Assembly: GCA_009783555.1 (NCBI GenBank)
Contig: WRDH01000012.1
Location: 1 to 61,950, forward strand
DNA length: 61,950 nucleotides
From: Oscillospiraceae bacterium
GTDB taxonomy: Bacteria > Bacillota > Clostridia > Oscillospirales > Oscillospiraceae
Direction of reading: 5' to 3'
Positions 1 through 7,215 of this stretch are shown here, piece by piece. The first letter of the stretch is position 1. Each line of letters opens with the position of its first letter. The notes below the pieces were generated by a model that searched no databases, had not been told where the DNA came from, and was given only the letters and a program-made list of their open reading frames with translations. Position numbers and translations under genes: made by a program.

Positions 1-1
1 G

Positions 2-499
2 CAAGACTTTGACAACCTTGGAATCGAGTATTTTTACACATTGATAGACGATGCCGTCGCCCGTGTCGTGCGTTCAAAAGGCGGCTTCATCTGGGCATGC
101 AAAAACTACGACGGCGATGTAATGAGCGACATGATAAGCTCCGCCTTCGGCTCATTGGCAATGATGACAAGCGTACTCGTCTCACCCGACGGAAAATACG
201 AATACGAAGCCGCACACGGCACAGTCACCCGCCACTATTACAGATACATAAAAGGTGAACGCCCATCCACAAACCCGATAGCAACTATCTTCGCATGGAC
301 GGGAGCACTAAAAAAGAGAGGCCAGCTCGACAATCTGCCGCAACTCATAGAATTTGCGGAAAAACTGGAAAAAGCAAGCCTTGACACACTAAAATCAGGA
401 ACAATGACCACAGACCTGACAGGCTTGGTAGAGCCGGGTTTTGAAGCACACGCAGTAAACTCCTGGGAGTTTATAGACGCGATAGCGAAGAGACTCTAG
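2..499 (+). CDS. icd: NADP-dependent isocitrate dehydrogenase, C-terminal part (5' end outside window)
   Basis: The reading frame is open from base 2, so the gene is cut by the window edge and only the last 165 or so residues are present. Isocitrate dehydrogenase oxidatively decarboxylates isocitrate to 2-oxoglutarate in the cytoplasm, giving NADPH and the carbon skeleton for glutamate. The visible part has the family blocks [40 protein letters not shown] and [12 protein letters not shown]. The [10 protein letters not shown] block with a following STNP is typical of the dimeric, eukaryote-like NADP enzyme rather than the E. coli Icd type. TAG at 497-499 ends the gene. No neighbour on this strand suggests an operon. 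The family call is very likely; the cofactor is inferred from the family. Confidence 0.93.
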   Translation, partial: QDFDNLGIEYFYTLIDDAVARVVRSKGGFIWACKNYDGDVMSDMISSAFGSLAMMTSVLVSPDGKYEYEAAHGTVTRHYYRYIKGERPSTNPIATIFAWTGALKKRGQLDNLPQLIEFAEKLEKASLDTLKSGTMTTDLTGLVEPGFEAHAVNSWEFIDAIAKRL

Positions 500-513
500 A
501 GCCGACCGGCTCT
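498..513 (+). terminator. short hairpin at the icd stop codon
   Basis: A 6-bp perfect stem AGAGCC/GGCTCT with a GACC loop begins in the icd stop codon. It lies between two convergent genes, so it could end transcription from either side. It has no T-run on either strand, so an intrinsic terminator is only a weak call. Confidence 0.25.
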
Positions 514-525
514 TAACAGATCCTA

Positions 526-1350
526 TCAGAAATGCACAGGCGCTATATTCTCATAGAGCACAATCAACTTACTTGCAACGGTCATTTCCGGGATGCTCCT
601 TGTTGAGACTCCATAAATGACTATGATGCGTCTGCCATCAAACTCGTCCCCGATAAACTCGACACCGTCTTCTAAAACGACTTCTGTGTTTTCATCAATT
701 CTAAATGCAAACAAGCCATCGTGCGAAATATAATAACCATCATCATTGCCTTCCCATGTTTCGAAAAGATTAACTCTCACATTCACACCGTCCGGCACAC
801 CTGCTGCAAACACAGCAGCCATGTACTGAGGCGGATATATTGCAGGAGCGGGTGCATTTGCCGGAAACCAACCTGTAACAATATCACCTACTTCAATCCT
901 GTTGGAAAACGGAAACAACGTATCTTCCCCAACCAACAGAACTGTAATAACGCCATCAGCATCCTCAATGGTTACATAGGTCGCAGCACCTCTTGTTTCA
1001 ATACTTGCAACAGTACCGTTTTTTGCAATGTAGTAAGGTCTTGTCATATCGATGTTACAATCATCACCTTCGCCGGGCAGAATAATATTTACATCGTCAA
1101 AAGTAATATCAGAACCCCAGTCAATATGCATATCATCATCTGTGTTTGAATTATCAAATTTATACTCAAACTCATCATTGCCTTCTGTAAAATCTCCGCC
1201 TGTATACATACCATCAGTAATATCATCTGATGCCGGTACAATACCATCTACATTATTCTCATTTTCCACATCAGGACCACCGCACGCTACGGCAACTCCC
1301 GAAATTATACCTACCGATAATAGTAATAAAATTGCTTTTTTCATCGTCAC
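526..1350 (-). CDS. putative secreted lipoprotein with OB-like beta units
   Basis: The start is read as GTG at 1348-1350: a strong AGAGGAGGT sits six bases upstream, inside what a longer frame would translate. The product is about 274 residues with a basic start, a hydrophobic stretch and a cysteine near residue 23 in the context VAVAC, which looks like a type II signal peptide with lipid attachment. An acidic Asp/Asn-rich linker follows, then two beta-rich units. The first contains a VGDIVTGWFP..IYPPQY pattern that I associate with secreted Clostridia proteins often annotated beside copper-amine-oxidase-like N-terminal domains; the second ends RRIIVIYGVSTRS. No enzyme motif is visible. It is convergent with icd and separated from gatD by repeats, so the context gives no function. 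Confidence 0.7.
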   Translation of the reverse strand: MTMKKAILLLLSVGIISGVAVACGGPDVENENNVDGIVPASDDITDGMYTGGDFTEGNDEFEYKFDNSNTDDDMHIDWGSDITFDDVNIILPGEGDDCNIDMTRPYYIAKNGTVASIETRGAATYVTIEDADGVITVLLVGEDTLFPFSNRIEVGDIVTGWFPANAPAPAIYPPQYMAAVFAAGVPDGVNVRVNLFETWEGNDDGYYISHDGLFAFRIDENTEVVLEDGVEFIGDEFDGRRIIVIYGVSTRSIPEMTVASKLIVLYENIAPVHF

Positions 1351-1493
1351 ATCGATACCTCCTCTTTTCAATATCTAAATACAAAAGTAATATTGCAGAA
1401 AATAAGGTCTGCACAGGATTACTTTTTTCTTTATGTATTCAGACGAAAATAAAGTTATTTTGTTCCATTTGTCTCTCCTGAACAGGGGGAGGG

Positions 1494-1547
1494 ACACGAG
1501 GACGGTTCATCTGTCTTACCAGAACACGGGGACGGTTCATCTGTCCT
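1494..1547. repeat. two tandem half-copies of the GGGGACGGTTCATCTGTC repeat
   Basis: Two direct copies of the dispersed element core (GAGGACGGTTCATCTGTC and GGGGACGGTTCATCTGTC) lie head to tail between the lipoprotein gene and gatD. The second copy runs into the gatD stop codon (1546-1548). The same core occurs in murT, gatA, upstream of gatC and downstream of phoR. Confidence 0.85.
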
Positions 1548-2283
1548 ACAGTACCGCGAGTGCAGACTCATATGCTTTTTGCTGATACTCAAAAAACATA
1601 TCATCCCTCTTAATCGACTCACCTACAAATTCTCCTGCGATAATATCTGCAAAATAACTCAATAACGGGGGATTTCGCACAAGAACAGGACCTGTCAGGT
1701 ATGTGCCCAGCTGGTTCTTGTACTTAATGCCTTCTGTACACGCTGGATAACCTGCGCCCTCACGCGGAAAAACCGAAAACGGACGTTCTATATCACCTTT
1801 TTGTTCACCACCGGCGCGGTTAATAAAACCAATAACCTTATCGGTCAAAAACGAGCACTCACACAAACAATCCTCTGTAATACGAGTGTTCAACTGCACA
1901 GTCTCAAAATCAAGCAGCCCCATCATTTCATGCCGGACACCGCCGGAGTCCGTCACAGCCTGCCCGAACAACTCATGCGAGTTCCCCGTTGCAAGCATTG
2001 GCACCTCGGCATTTATCCGCTCAGTCAACACATCCTTGTACCGCATTAGATCACGCATACAAGCAAGCTGACTGCGCTCCGTACCGCTCCCGATATAAGT
2101 AAAGTCGGAATTGTCAAAGTCTATATCATCCCCGACACTCTTTCTATCAATAATAACCTCACACCCGCGATAAACAAGCTCGCGTTCCAAAGCTGCAACA
2201 TTACCCCAATCACCATAAAGATTCATAAGGTCAGGATATAAGTACAGGATTTTTATTTTCTTTAGCGTGTTATTTTTGTTCAA
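1546..2283 (-). CDS. gatD: GatD-like class I glutamine amidotransferase subunit with catalytic Cys and His replaced
   Basis: GatD normally hydrolyses glutamine and passes ammonia to MurT, which amidates the D-Glu of lipid II. The chosen start is TTG at 2281-2283, seven bases after GAGGAG. Family blocks are clear: YPDLMNLYGDWGN, YIGSGTERSQ, GLLDFETVQLNTRI, GFINRAGG and YKNQLGTYLTGPVL. The nucleophile elbow, normally AICGGYQLLG, reads ATGNSHELFG, so the expected cysteine is Gly100. The catalytic His block GTYLHGP reads GTYLTGP (Thr197). Glutaminase activity is therefore unlikely as read. It sits 43 bases downstream of murT on the same strand, as in canonical murT-gatD operons. The fold and pairing are secure; the loss of glutaminase chemistry is inferred from motif alignment. 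Confidence 0.85.
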   Translation of the reverse strand: MNKNNTLKKIKILYLYPDLMNLYGDWGNVAALERELVYRGCEVIIDRKSVGDDIDFDNSDFTYIGSGTERSQLACMRDLMRYKDVLTERINAEVPMLATGNSHELFGQAVTDSGGVRHEMMGLLDFETVQLNTRITEDCLCECSFLTDKVIGFINRAGGEQKGDIERPFSVFPREGAGYPACTEGIKYKNQLGTYLTGPVLVRNPPLLSYFADIIAGEFVGESIKRDDMFFEYQQKAYESALAVL

Positions 2284-2326
2284 ATTACTTACTCCTCGAA
2301 CTCTACCTACCATTACTATATATCAT

Positions 2327-3784
2327 TTATTGTTTTATGTACAACGCTTTTAGCAACTTCGTTTTATCCGAAAAACACGTTACCGCATAAATGCTTCCAC
2401 TGCCATTTCTGTCTAAGCATACAGATAAACCGCTTAGGTCAGCGACATATTTAATCTTCGTTTGGTCAACCGCAGACATCGCAAACCTTGCAGCCAACTC
2501 ATTTACATACCGACCCGCAAGAATTATACACTTGACATTATCATCTGCCAGCAGATCAAAATCGATATCCCACAGCCATGAAGTCTCACTCGTATAATAC
2601 TTACGGCTTATTGCATCGACCAACACTATAACAGTACAAGGTTTCTTCTGCTGAACAATCCACGAAAGTGAACAATCATACGCAAAAGAATTTTCATGCT
2701 TTGACAATAACAAAAGACTATCACTGCCGCCAACAGGCAACGAAATCACACGCCCGCCGGTAAGCTCGTAATTATCCAACGCTTTCACAGAGTCCGAAAC
2801 ACTCACTCCTACCGCTTCAGCAACAGCAACAGCAGCGCAATAATTATATGCGTTTGTAATGCTTGGCTGCTTGATTTTTAAGGCAAGACAGGGGGACGGT
2901 TCATCTGTCCTGAGCTTTGTTTGCAAGGATTTATTACAAGACAGATGAACCGTCCCCCTGTCTTGTATCGCAACCTCAACATCAGGCTCATTTCGCTTCA
3001 ACCTGCAAGACGAACAACTATAGCTGCCATAATGCCCGGCAATGCGATACTTATAAACCATACGCGCTTTACATACAGGACAAAATGCGCCATCATCGTA
3101 CATCCCCATGCGCGGTGGAGCAATATTGTCGGGACTGACTCCAAACCATGAGACAAGACAAGGGGACGGTTCATCTGTCCTGAGCTTTGTTTGCAAGGAT
3201 TTATTACAAGACAGATGAACCGTCCCCCTGTCTTGTGTCTCACCCGACCAAAAAGCCAATGCAGCAACATACGGATCATCCGCATTCAATACTAGTTGAA
3301 CTCCCTCCCCTGCCGCTTCTATAGCCTCCCTCAAACAATCCTCGACAAATTCAGGATGACCGTTGCGGGTCAACTGGTCACGGCATAAATTCGTCACCAG
3401 CAAAACAGTCGGACGCACCTTTTTAAAAATCCACTTAGCGTACCGCTCGTCGCACACCATGACGATTGTATCACGCTTGACCTTACCGCTAAAAGAGGCA
3501 ATACGAAGAAGAAGTGTAGCAACACCCTCAGTCTGGTTAGAACCTTCATAATTCCAGCCAACATTTCTCCCGTTCGCCTTCAAAACACGCACAATCAGCT
3601 CAGAAGTCGTAGTCTTCCCGTTTGAGCCGGTAACAGCAATTATCATATCCGGCAAGCTCAAACACCCAAGCACATCCGGAAACAACCTAAGTGCAACCTT
3701 GCCGGGTAAGCTGCTGCCCTTGCCTACACGCTTACCTAAAAAATACAGCGTTTTACATATAAAAACGGCTAAAAAAACCTTCAC
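2327..3784 (-). CDS. murT: MurT-like lipid II isoglutaminyl synthase subunit with two in-frame repeat insertions
   Basis: This Mur-ligase-like ATP-dependent subunit amidates the alpha-carboxyl of D-isoglutamate in lipid II, with GatD. The start is GTG at 3782-3784 behind AAAGGA. Seen in order: the P-loop VTGSNGKTTTSELI (about residues 52-65), NYEGSNQTEG, a four-cysteine zinc ribbon (CPVC..CSSC, about 234-262), then a DUF1727-like C-terminus with SWLWDIDFDLL. Two nearly identical peptides, each containing RGTVHLSCNKSLQTKLRTDE, interrupt the protein at about 184-210 and 274-300, one on each side of the zinc ribbon. They are the in-frame translations of palindromic repeats at 3151-3240 and 2885-2965. 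The C-terminal KNPAG motif is absent (KHENS), and the D-x-SWxWD motif reads E-T-SWLWD. MurT identity is strong; activity is uncertain. Confidence 0.88.
   Translation of the reverse strand: MKVFLAVFICKTLYFLGKRVGKGSSLPGKVALRLFPDVLGCLSLPDMIIAVTGSNGKTTTSELIVRVLKANGRNVGWNYEGSNQTEGVATLLLRIASFSGKVKRDTIVMVCDERYAKWIFKKVRPTVLLVTNLCRDQLTRNGHPEFVEDCLREAIEAAGEGVQLVLNADDPYVAALAFWSGETQDRGTVHLSCNKSLQTKLRTDEPSPCLVSWFGVSPDNIAPPRMGMYDDGAFCPVCKARMVYKYRIAGHYGSYSCSSCRLKRNEPDVEVAIQDRGTVHLSCNKSLQTKLRTDEPSPCLALKIKQPSITNAYNYCAAVAVAEAVGVSVSDSVKALDNYELTGGRVISLPVGGSDSLLLLSKHENSFAYDCSLSWIVQQKKPCTVIVLVDAISRKYYTSETSWLWDIDFDLLADDNVKCIILAGRYVNELAARFAMSAVDQTKIKYVADLSGLSVCLDRNGSGSIYAVTCFSDKTKLLKALYIKQ
2885..2965. repeat. 81-bp palindromic element inserted in frame in murT (copy 1)
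   Basis: Perfect 25-base inverted arms (AAGACAGGGGGACGGTTCAT continuing to CTGTC, and the complement ending in GTCTT) flank an asymmetric centre containing TGAGCTTTGTTTGCAAGG. The length is 81 bp, a multiple of three, and the reading frame of murT crosses it without a stop. Its centre is identical to the second copy about 270 bp away. Confidence 0.93.
3151..3240. repeat. palindromic element inserted in frame in murT (copy 2)
   Basis: Same element as at 2885-2965, in the same orientation and the same reading frame, with one substitution in the left arm (AGACAAGGGG instead of AGACAGGGGG). The flanking AGAC/GTCT bases extend the palindrome beyond the shared 81 bp. Confidence 0.93.
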
Positions 3785-3820
3785 AAACGCACCATCCTTT
3801 GAATACCCTTGCTCGCATCC

Positions 3821-3849
3821 ATTGTATACTGTATGATTAATAAAGTAAA
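3821..3849 (-). promoter_or_regulatory. candidate sigma-A promoter for murT-gatD
   Basis: On the minus strand TTTACT is followed by a 17-base spacer and TACAAT. This would start transcription about 30 bases before the murT GTG codon. Confidence 0.5.
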
Positions 3850-3979
3850 TAGGTGGAACAAAATCGCACGCTCTGCGTCATGATACAACTCGACTACTTT
3901 ACAGCAAGCTTCGACACAAAGATATTAACATTTCACCATTTGTTAACATCTTAACCATCTTTTTACAATATTATTCATA

Positions 3980-4007
3980 TTGACACATGTTATATTCATG
4001 TTTTACT
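3980..4007 (+). promoter_or_regulatory. possible promoter for the chemoreceptor gene
   Basis: A perfect TTGACA at 3980-3985 is followed 16 bases later by TTTACT, a poor -10 box, about 100 bases upstream of the ATG. No flagellar sigma-28 consensus was seen. The inverted repeat TTTAC/GTAAA overlaps the proposed -10. Confidence 0.3.
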
Positions 4008-4111
4008 CAAGGTAAACATGAGTTTCGACGCATTAACAGAGAGCATTACTAACCATAACCGGTTACACACATTCTAAAAATAATTTATTAAACGAGAGGT
4101 AGGTATATTTT

Positions 4112-5896
4112 ATGAAAAACATGAAAATCCGTGCGAAACTGTTCACCGGCTTTATTTTTGTAACCATTCTCGGAATACTGCTGGGCGTGGTCGGCATCGT
4201 GTCCATATCAATGATACGGACACGAACAGAAGATATCGCATCATTGCAAGAAGTAAGCAGCGGAGCCTCAAGTGTACTCAATGCGCACTACATCTGGAGA
4301 CACAACCTCACTGAAGCAGTGCTGACCGGAGGTGATTTTACCGGATCTCTCGATCCCAACGGATGTGCTCTCGGCAGGTGGCTTGCAAGTGATGAAGCAA
4401 GAAGTATAACAGATCCTGAAATCTTAGACCTTTTACGGCAGACGGATGCCCCCCACCGTTTTATCCATACCGAAGCTGCTTTAGTAGTTGCGAGTATTGA
4501 AGAAGGTAATCTTGCAGAGGCAACACGGCTTCTGGTAGAGGCTATCCTTCCAAGGACACAGGAGGTCATCTCGCTCCTGACTGATGTAGAAACGCGGTTC
4601 GACGATATTATAGACGGGTTGAATCTTGAAATACTGGATCTTGAGTCTGTTTTCATCTATATAATCATTGGTGTTATCGCAGTAGCCGCGGTTATAAGTA
4701 TGTTCCTGGCATTTTATATATCAAACCAGATCAGCAAACCACTTGCTCCGCTGACTGCGTTTATGACCAAAGCCGGCACAGTCGGTGACCTTACCCTCCG
4801 TCCGGAAGATGTGGCGGTCATCGCAAAGTTTGCGGAAGCAAAGGATGAAATAGGGCAAACCATCGGCAGTTGCGCCACTTTCGTCAAACATGTTACTGAT
4901 ATTTCCGAGCAGTTGGCAAGAATTGCAAGCGGAGACCTGACCACCGAAGTAAAATGCCTGTCAAACGATGATGCCTTAGGTGTAGGGCTGCGAACGATGG
5001 TTGACAGTATGAACGATATGTTCAGCGAAATCAACGAATCCTCCGCACAAGTCTCCTCCGGCTCAAAACAAATCGCGGACGGTGCTCAATCCCTTGCACA
5101 AGGCTCGACTCAGCAGGCTGCCACAGTTGAAGCTCTTTCAAAATCCATTGTTGAGATAGCAGAAAAAACAAAAGATAACGCTGAAATGGCAAACAGAACT
5201 GCTACTTTGGCAAATACAATCATGCAAAACGCACAAAAAGGCAGCGGTCAAATGGATGAAATGACAGCAGCAGTGCGAGAAATCAATCAGGCAAGCCAAA
5301 GCATCAGCAAGGTCATCAAAGTCATCGATGACATCGCATTCCAAACGAACATCCTCGCACTCAATGCTGCAGTGGAAGCGGCACGTGCAGGTCAGCACGG
5401 CAAAGGCTTCGCCGTTGTCGCTGAAGAAGTCCGAAACCTCGCCGCCAAGAGCGCGGAAGCCGCAAAAGATACAGGCGGGCTTATTGCTAACTCAATGGAG
5501 AAGGCCGAACTCGGTGCGCGTATAGCGGACGACACCGCTGCCAGCCTCACCGAAATCGTATCCGGCATCAACGAAAGCAACCAGCTCATAACAGAAATAG
5601 CCGGAGCTTCTGAAGTGCAATCAGAAGGTATAGCAGCAATAAATATTAGTATCGACCAGGTCGCTCAAGTCGTCCAGCAAAACAGCGCAACAGCAGAGGA
5701 AAGTGCTGCCGCTTCGGAAGAAATGAGCGGACAGGCGGATACACTCCAACACCTCATCTCCCGCTTCAAGTTGAAGTCAAGCGGCAGCTTTAACAGCCTG
5801 CCATCGGCAAGACCCCCGCAGCACAACACTCCCGCCGTAGTGGAGGATCATAGCTATACAGGACTGGATGACACCTCAGGCTTTGGCAAATACTAG
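4112..5896 (+). CDS. methyl-accepting chemotaxis protein with CZB-like extracellular sensor
   Basis: This 594-residue transmembrane receptor would signal to a CheA-CheW kinase complex, not encoded here. The RBS GAGAGGTAGG lies eight bases before the ATG. TM1 is at about residues 11-32 and TM2 at about 182-204. The extracellular part has a His near 58 in HYIWRHN, a C-x-L-G-x-W block (CALGRWL, near 84) and H-x-x-x-H near 115-119. These are the spaced residues of chemoreceptor zinc-binding (CZB) domains, which are more often cytoplasmic. HAMP and a DNA-like MCP_signal coiled coil follow; the hairpin tip [17 protein letters not shown] is near 411-430. The end carries no CheR-docking pentapeptide that I recognise. 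The receptor call is certain; the ligand, zinc or a redox/oxidant cue, is inference. Confidence 0.95.
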   Translation: MKNMKIRAKLFTGFIFVTILGILLGVVGIVSISMIRTRTEDIASLQEVSSGASSVLNAHYIWRHNLTEAVLTGGDFTGSLDPNGCALGRWLASDEARSITDPEILDLLRQTDAPHRFIHTEAALVVASIEEGNLAEATRLLVEAILPRTQEVISLLTDVETRFDDIIDGLNLEILDLESVFIYIIIGVIAVAAVISMFLAFYISNQISKPLAPLTAFMTKAGTVGDLTLRPEDVAVIAKFAEAKDEIGQTIGSCATFVKHVTDISEQLARIASGDLTTEVKCLSNDDALGVGLRTMVDSMNDMFSEINESSAQVSSGSKQIADGAQSLAQGSTQQAATVEALSKSIVEIAEKTKDNAEMANRTATLANTIMQNAQKGSGQMDEMTAAVREINQASQSISKVIKVIDDIAFQTNILALNAAVEAARAGQHGKGFAVVAEEVRNLAAKSAEAAKDTGGLIANSMEKAELGARIADDTAASLTEIVSGINESNQLITEIAGASEVQSEGIAAINISIDQVAQVVQQNSATAEESAAASEEMSGQADTLQHLISRFKLKSSGSFNSLPSARPPQHNTPAVVEDHSYTGLDDTSGFGKY

Positions 5897-5913
5897 TCAC
5901 ATATATCATCTAT

Positions 5914-5958
5914 ATCCGGGAAAGCAAAAGATCACCTCTTGTTTTCCCGGATTTTTTC
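5914..5958 (+). terminator. intrinsic terminator after the chemoreceptor gene
   Basis: The stem TCCGGGAAA pairs with TTTCCCGGA and is followed by TTTTTTC. It lies 18 bases after the stop codon and faces the convergent PsiE-like gene. Confidence 0.85.
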
Positions 5959-5982
5959 TTTGAGTTTCTGTAAATATTATTT

Positions 5983-6390
5983 CTATATATCTTGTATATC
6001 CTTCCAGGAACTAAGCAAGTTAACCCCAAGCAAAACTTTCTTGATTGCGAATAGGCCTGCTATTGCCAAAACACCGATTAGCAGGTCTAATGTCCTTTCG
6101 TGATAAACGACCATTTGGCGCGCAATGGCAAAGAGCAATACATCCACAACCGATTCCGGCGTATGTTTTATCAGCATTTTTGTAAACTCAACGCCGATTA
6201 CGAGGTTAAGGGTTACTGACAAGATCCCGGCAAACTCCATTGTTAAAATCCCAACCGGAAACCCGGTCAAATCAAAAGAAACTTCAATAATCTTAATGAC
6301 AACAATGACCAACAATACCAATGCAATAACAATTTCTATAGCTTTCGCAACTTTCTCAAGATAAATAATCCATTTTTTCATTCCCCTCAT
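5983..6390 (-). CDS. PsiE-like small integral membrane protein
   Basis: The product has 135 residues and about four hydrophobic segments (near 16-36, 44-66, 76-92 and 100-120), with the conserved-looking stretch ARQMVVYHERTLDLLIGVLAIAG. The length, topology and R-x-x-x-x-Y-H pattern resemble the phosphate-starvation-inducible PsiE family, whose molecular role is not established. It is the last gene of a minus-strand operon behind a double-receiver protein (seven bases apart) and a large hybrid kinase, so it could be a membrane effector of that pathway; that is inference. No Pho box was seen near it. The first ATG directly follows GAGGGGGT, and an in-frame ATG three codons later is equally possible. 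Confidence 0.65.
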   Translation of the reverse strand: MRGMKKWIIYLEKVAKAIEIVIALVLLVIVVIKIIEVSFDLTGFPVGILTMEFAGILSVTLNLVIGVEFTKMLIKHTPESVVDVLLFAIARQMVVYHERTLDLLIGVLAIAGLFAIKKVLLGVNLLSSWKDIQDI

Positions 6391-6397
6391 ACCCCCT

Positions 6398-7180
6398 CTA
6401 TTTTATATGCCGTTCTATTTTACTTCGCAGTACTTCCATCTCAAATGGCTTTGCAATGAAATCGCATGCGCCTAATTCAACTGCTACGCTTATATTATCA
6501 AATGTACCTTCGCTTGTCATAAATATGACAGGCGTGTCTTTATGTTCAGGAAATTCACGAATGATGGCAATAAGATCAAATCCACTTATCGACGGCATCT
6601 TATAATCTATCAAAAACATATCCGGAGATATGTCCCGTAACAGCTTTGACAGCTTTTCCGGCTTTGGCAGCGTATATACCTTGTATTTAACGTGGAGCAT
6701 AGAGTGAACTGCCCGTAATATATCCGGTGCATCATCAACACCAAGAACTATACGCTTTGAGCTGCTGGATTCACCATAACTGTTATCCTCCGTATCGTTT
6801 CCGCCGGCAGGGTTTAGCAATTTTTCGATATGTTCAACCAAATCCGGACCGTCAAAAGGCTTCGTTATAAAACCCGCCACACCGAGCTTTGAACCCTTTA
6901 TTACGCTTTCTTTATCGTTTGAAGCCGTAAGAAAAATTACCGGAATCTTTGCATAACGCTCGTCGCTTTTAAGATGCTTTAAAGCTTGAAAGCCATCAAT
7001 CACAGGCATCTTTATGTCAAGAAGTATCAAATCCGGCGAAAAAAGTTCAAGAACTTCAAAAAGTTTATAAGCGGAAGATAAAGGGTAGACCTCGTAAGAA
7101 TCTTTAAGGATAGCCCGTCCTTGCATACGGCTTGAATTATCATCGTCAACAAGCACTACCTTTTTTCGTTTATTAATCAT
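6398..7180 (-). CDS. response regulator with two receiver domains and no output domain
   Basis: The 260-residue protein is two CheY-like receiver domains joined by a short Ser-rich linker. REC1 (about 6-125) has the acidic pocket VDDDN, phospho-acceptor LLDIKMP, T in FLTAS and K in TKPF. REC2 (about 143-260) has VDDAP, LIDYKMP, MTSEG and AKPF. Both sets look functional. With no DNA-binding or enzyme domain, it probably acts by protein contact or as a phosphate relay or sink. It lies 35 bases downstream of the gene for a hybrid kinase that ends in an HPt domain, the natural phosphodonor. The next gene downstream is PsiE-like. Confidence 0.92.
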   Translation of the reverse strand: MINKRKKVVLVDDDNSSRMQGRAILKDSYEVYPLSSAYKLFEVLELFSPDLILLDIKMPVIDGFQALKHLKSDERYAKIPVIFLTASNDKESVIKGSKLGVAGFITKPFDGPDLVEHIEKLLNPAGGNDTEDNSYGESSSSKRIVLGVDDAPDILRAVHSMLHVKYKVYTLPKPEKLSKLLRDISPDMFLIDYKMPSISGFDLIAIIREFPEHKDTPVIFMTSEGTFDNISVAVELGACDFIAKPFEMEVLRSKIERHIK

Positions 7181-7215
7181 AAACTAAGACAACTCCTTTC
7201 ACAGAACCATCCAAA

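Larger units (their letters stand above)
3785..4111. other. divergent intergenic region between murT and the chemoreceptor gene
   Basis: This 327-bp A+T-rich stretch has no gene. It holds the murT promoter near 3821-3849, a possible chemoreceptor promoter near 3980-4007, and a small inverted repeat TTTAC-TCAAG-GTAAA at 4002-4016. Nothing else was recognised. Confidence 0.7.

Noticed and set aside
1483-3240. Repeated GGGGACGGTTCATCTGTC units could suggest a CRISPR array
   Set aside because: Units are palindromic, unevenly spaced, lie inside genes, and there are no regular unique spacers or cas genes.
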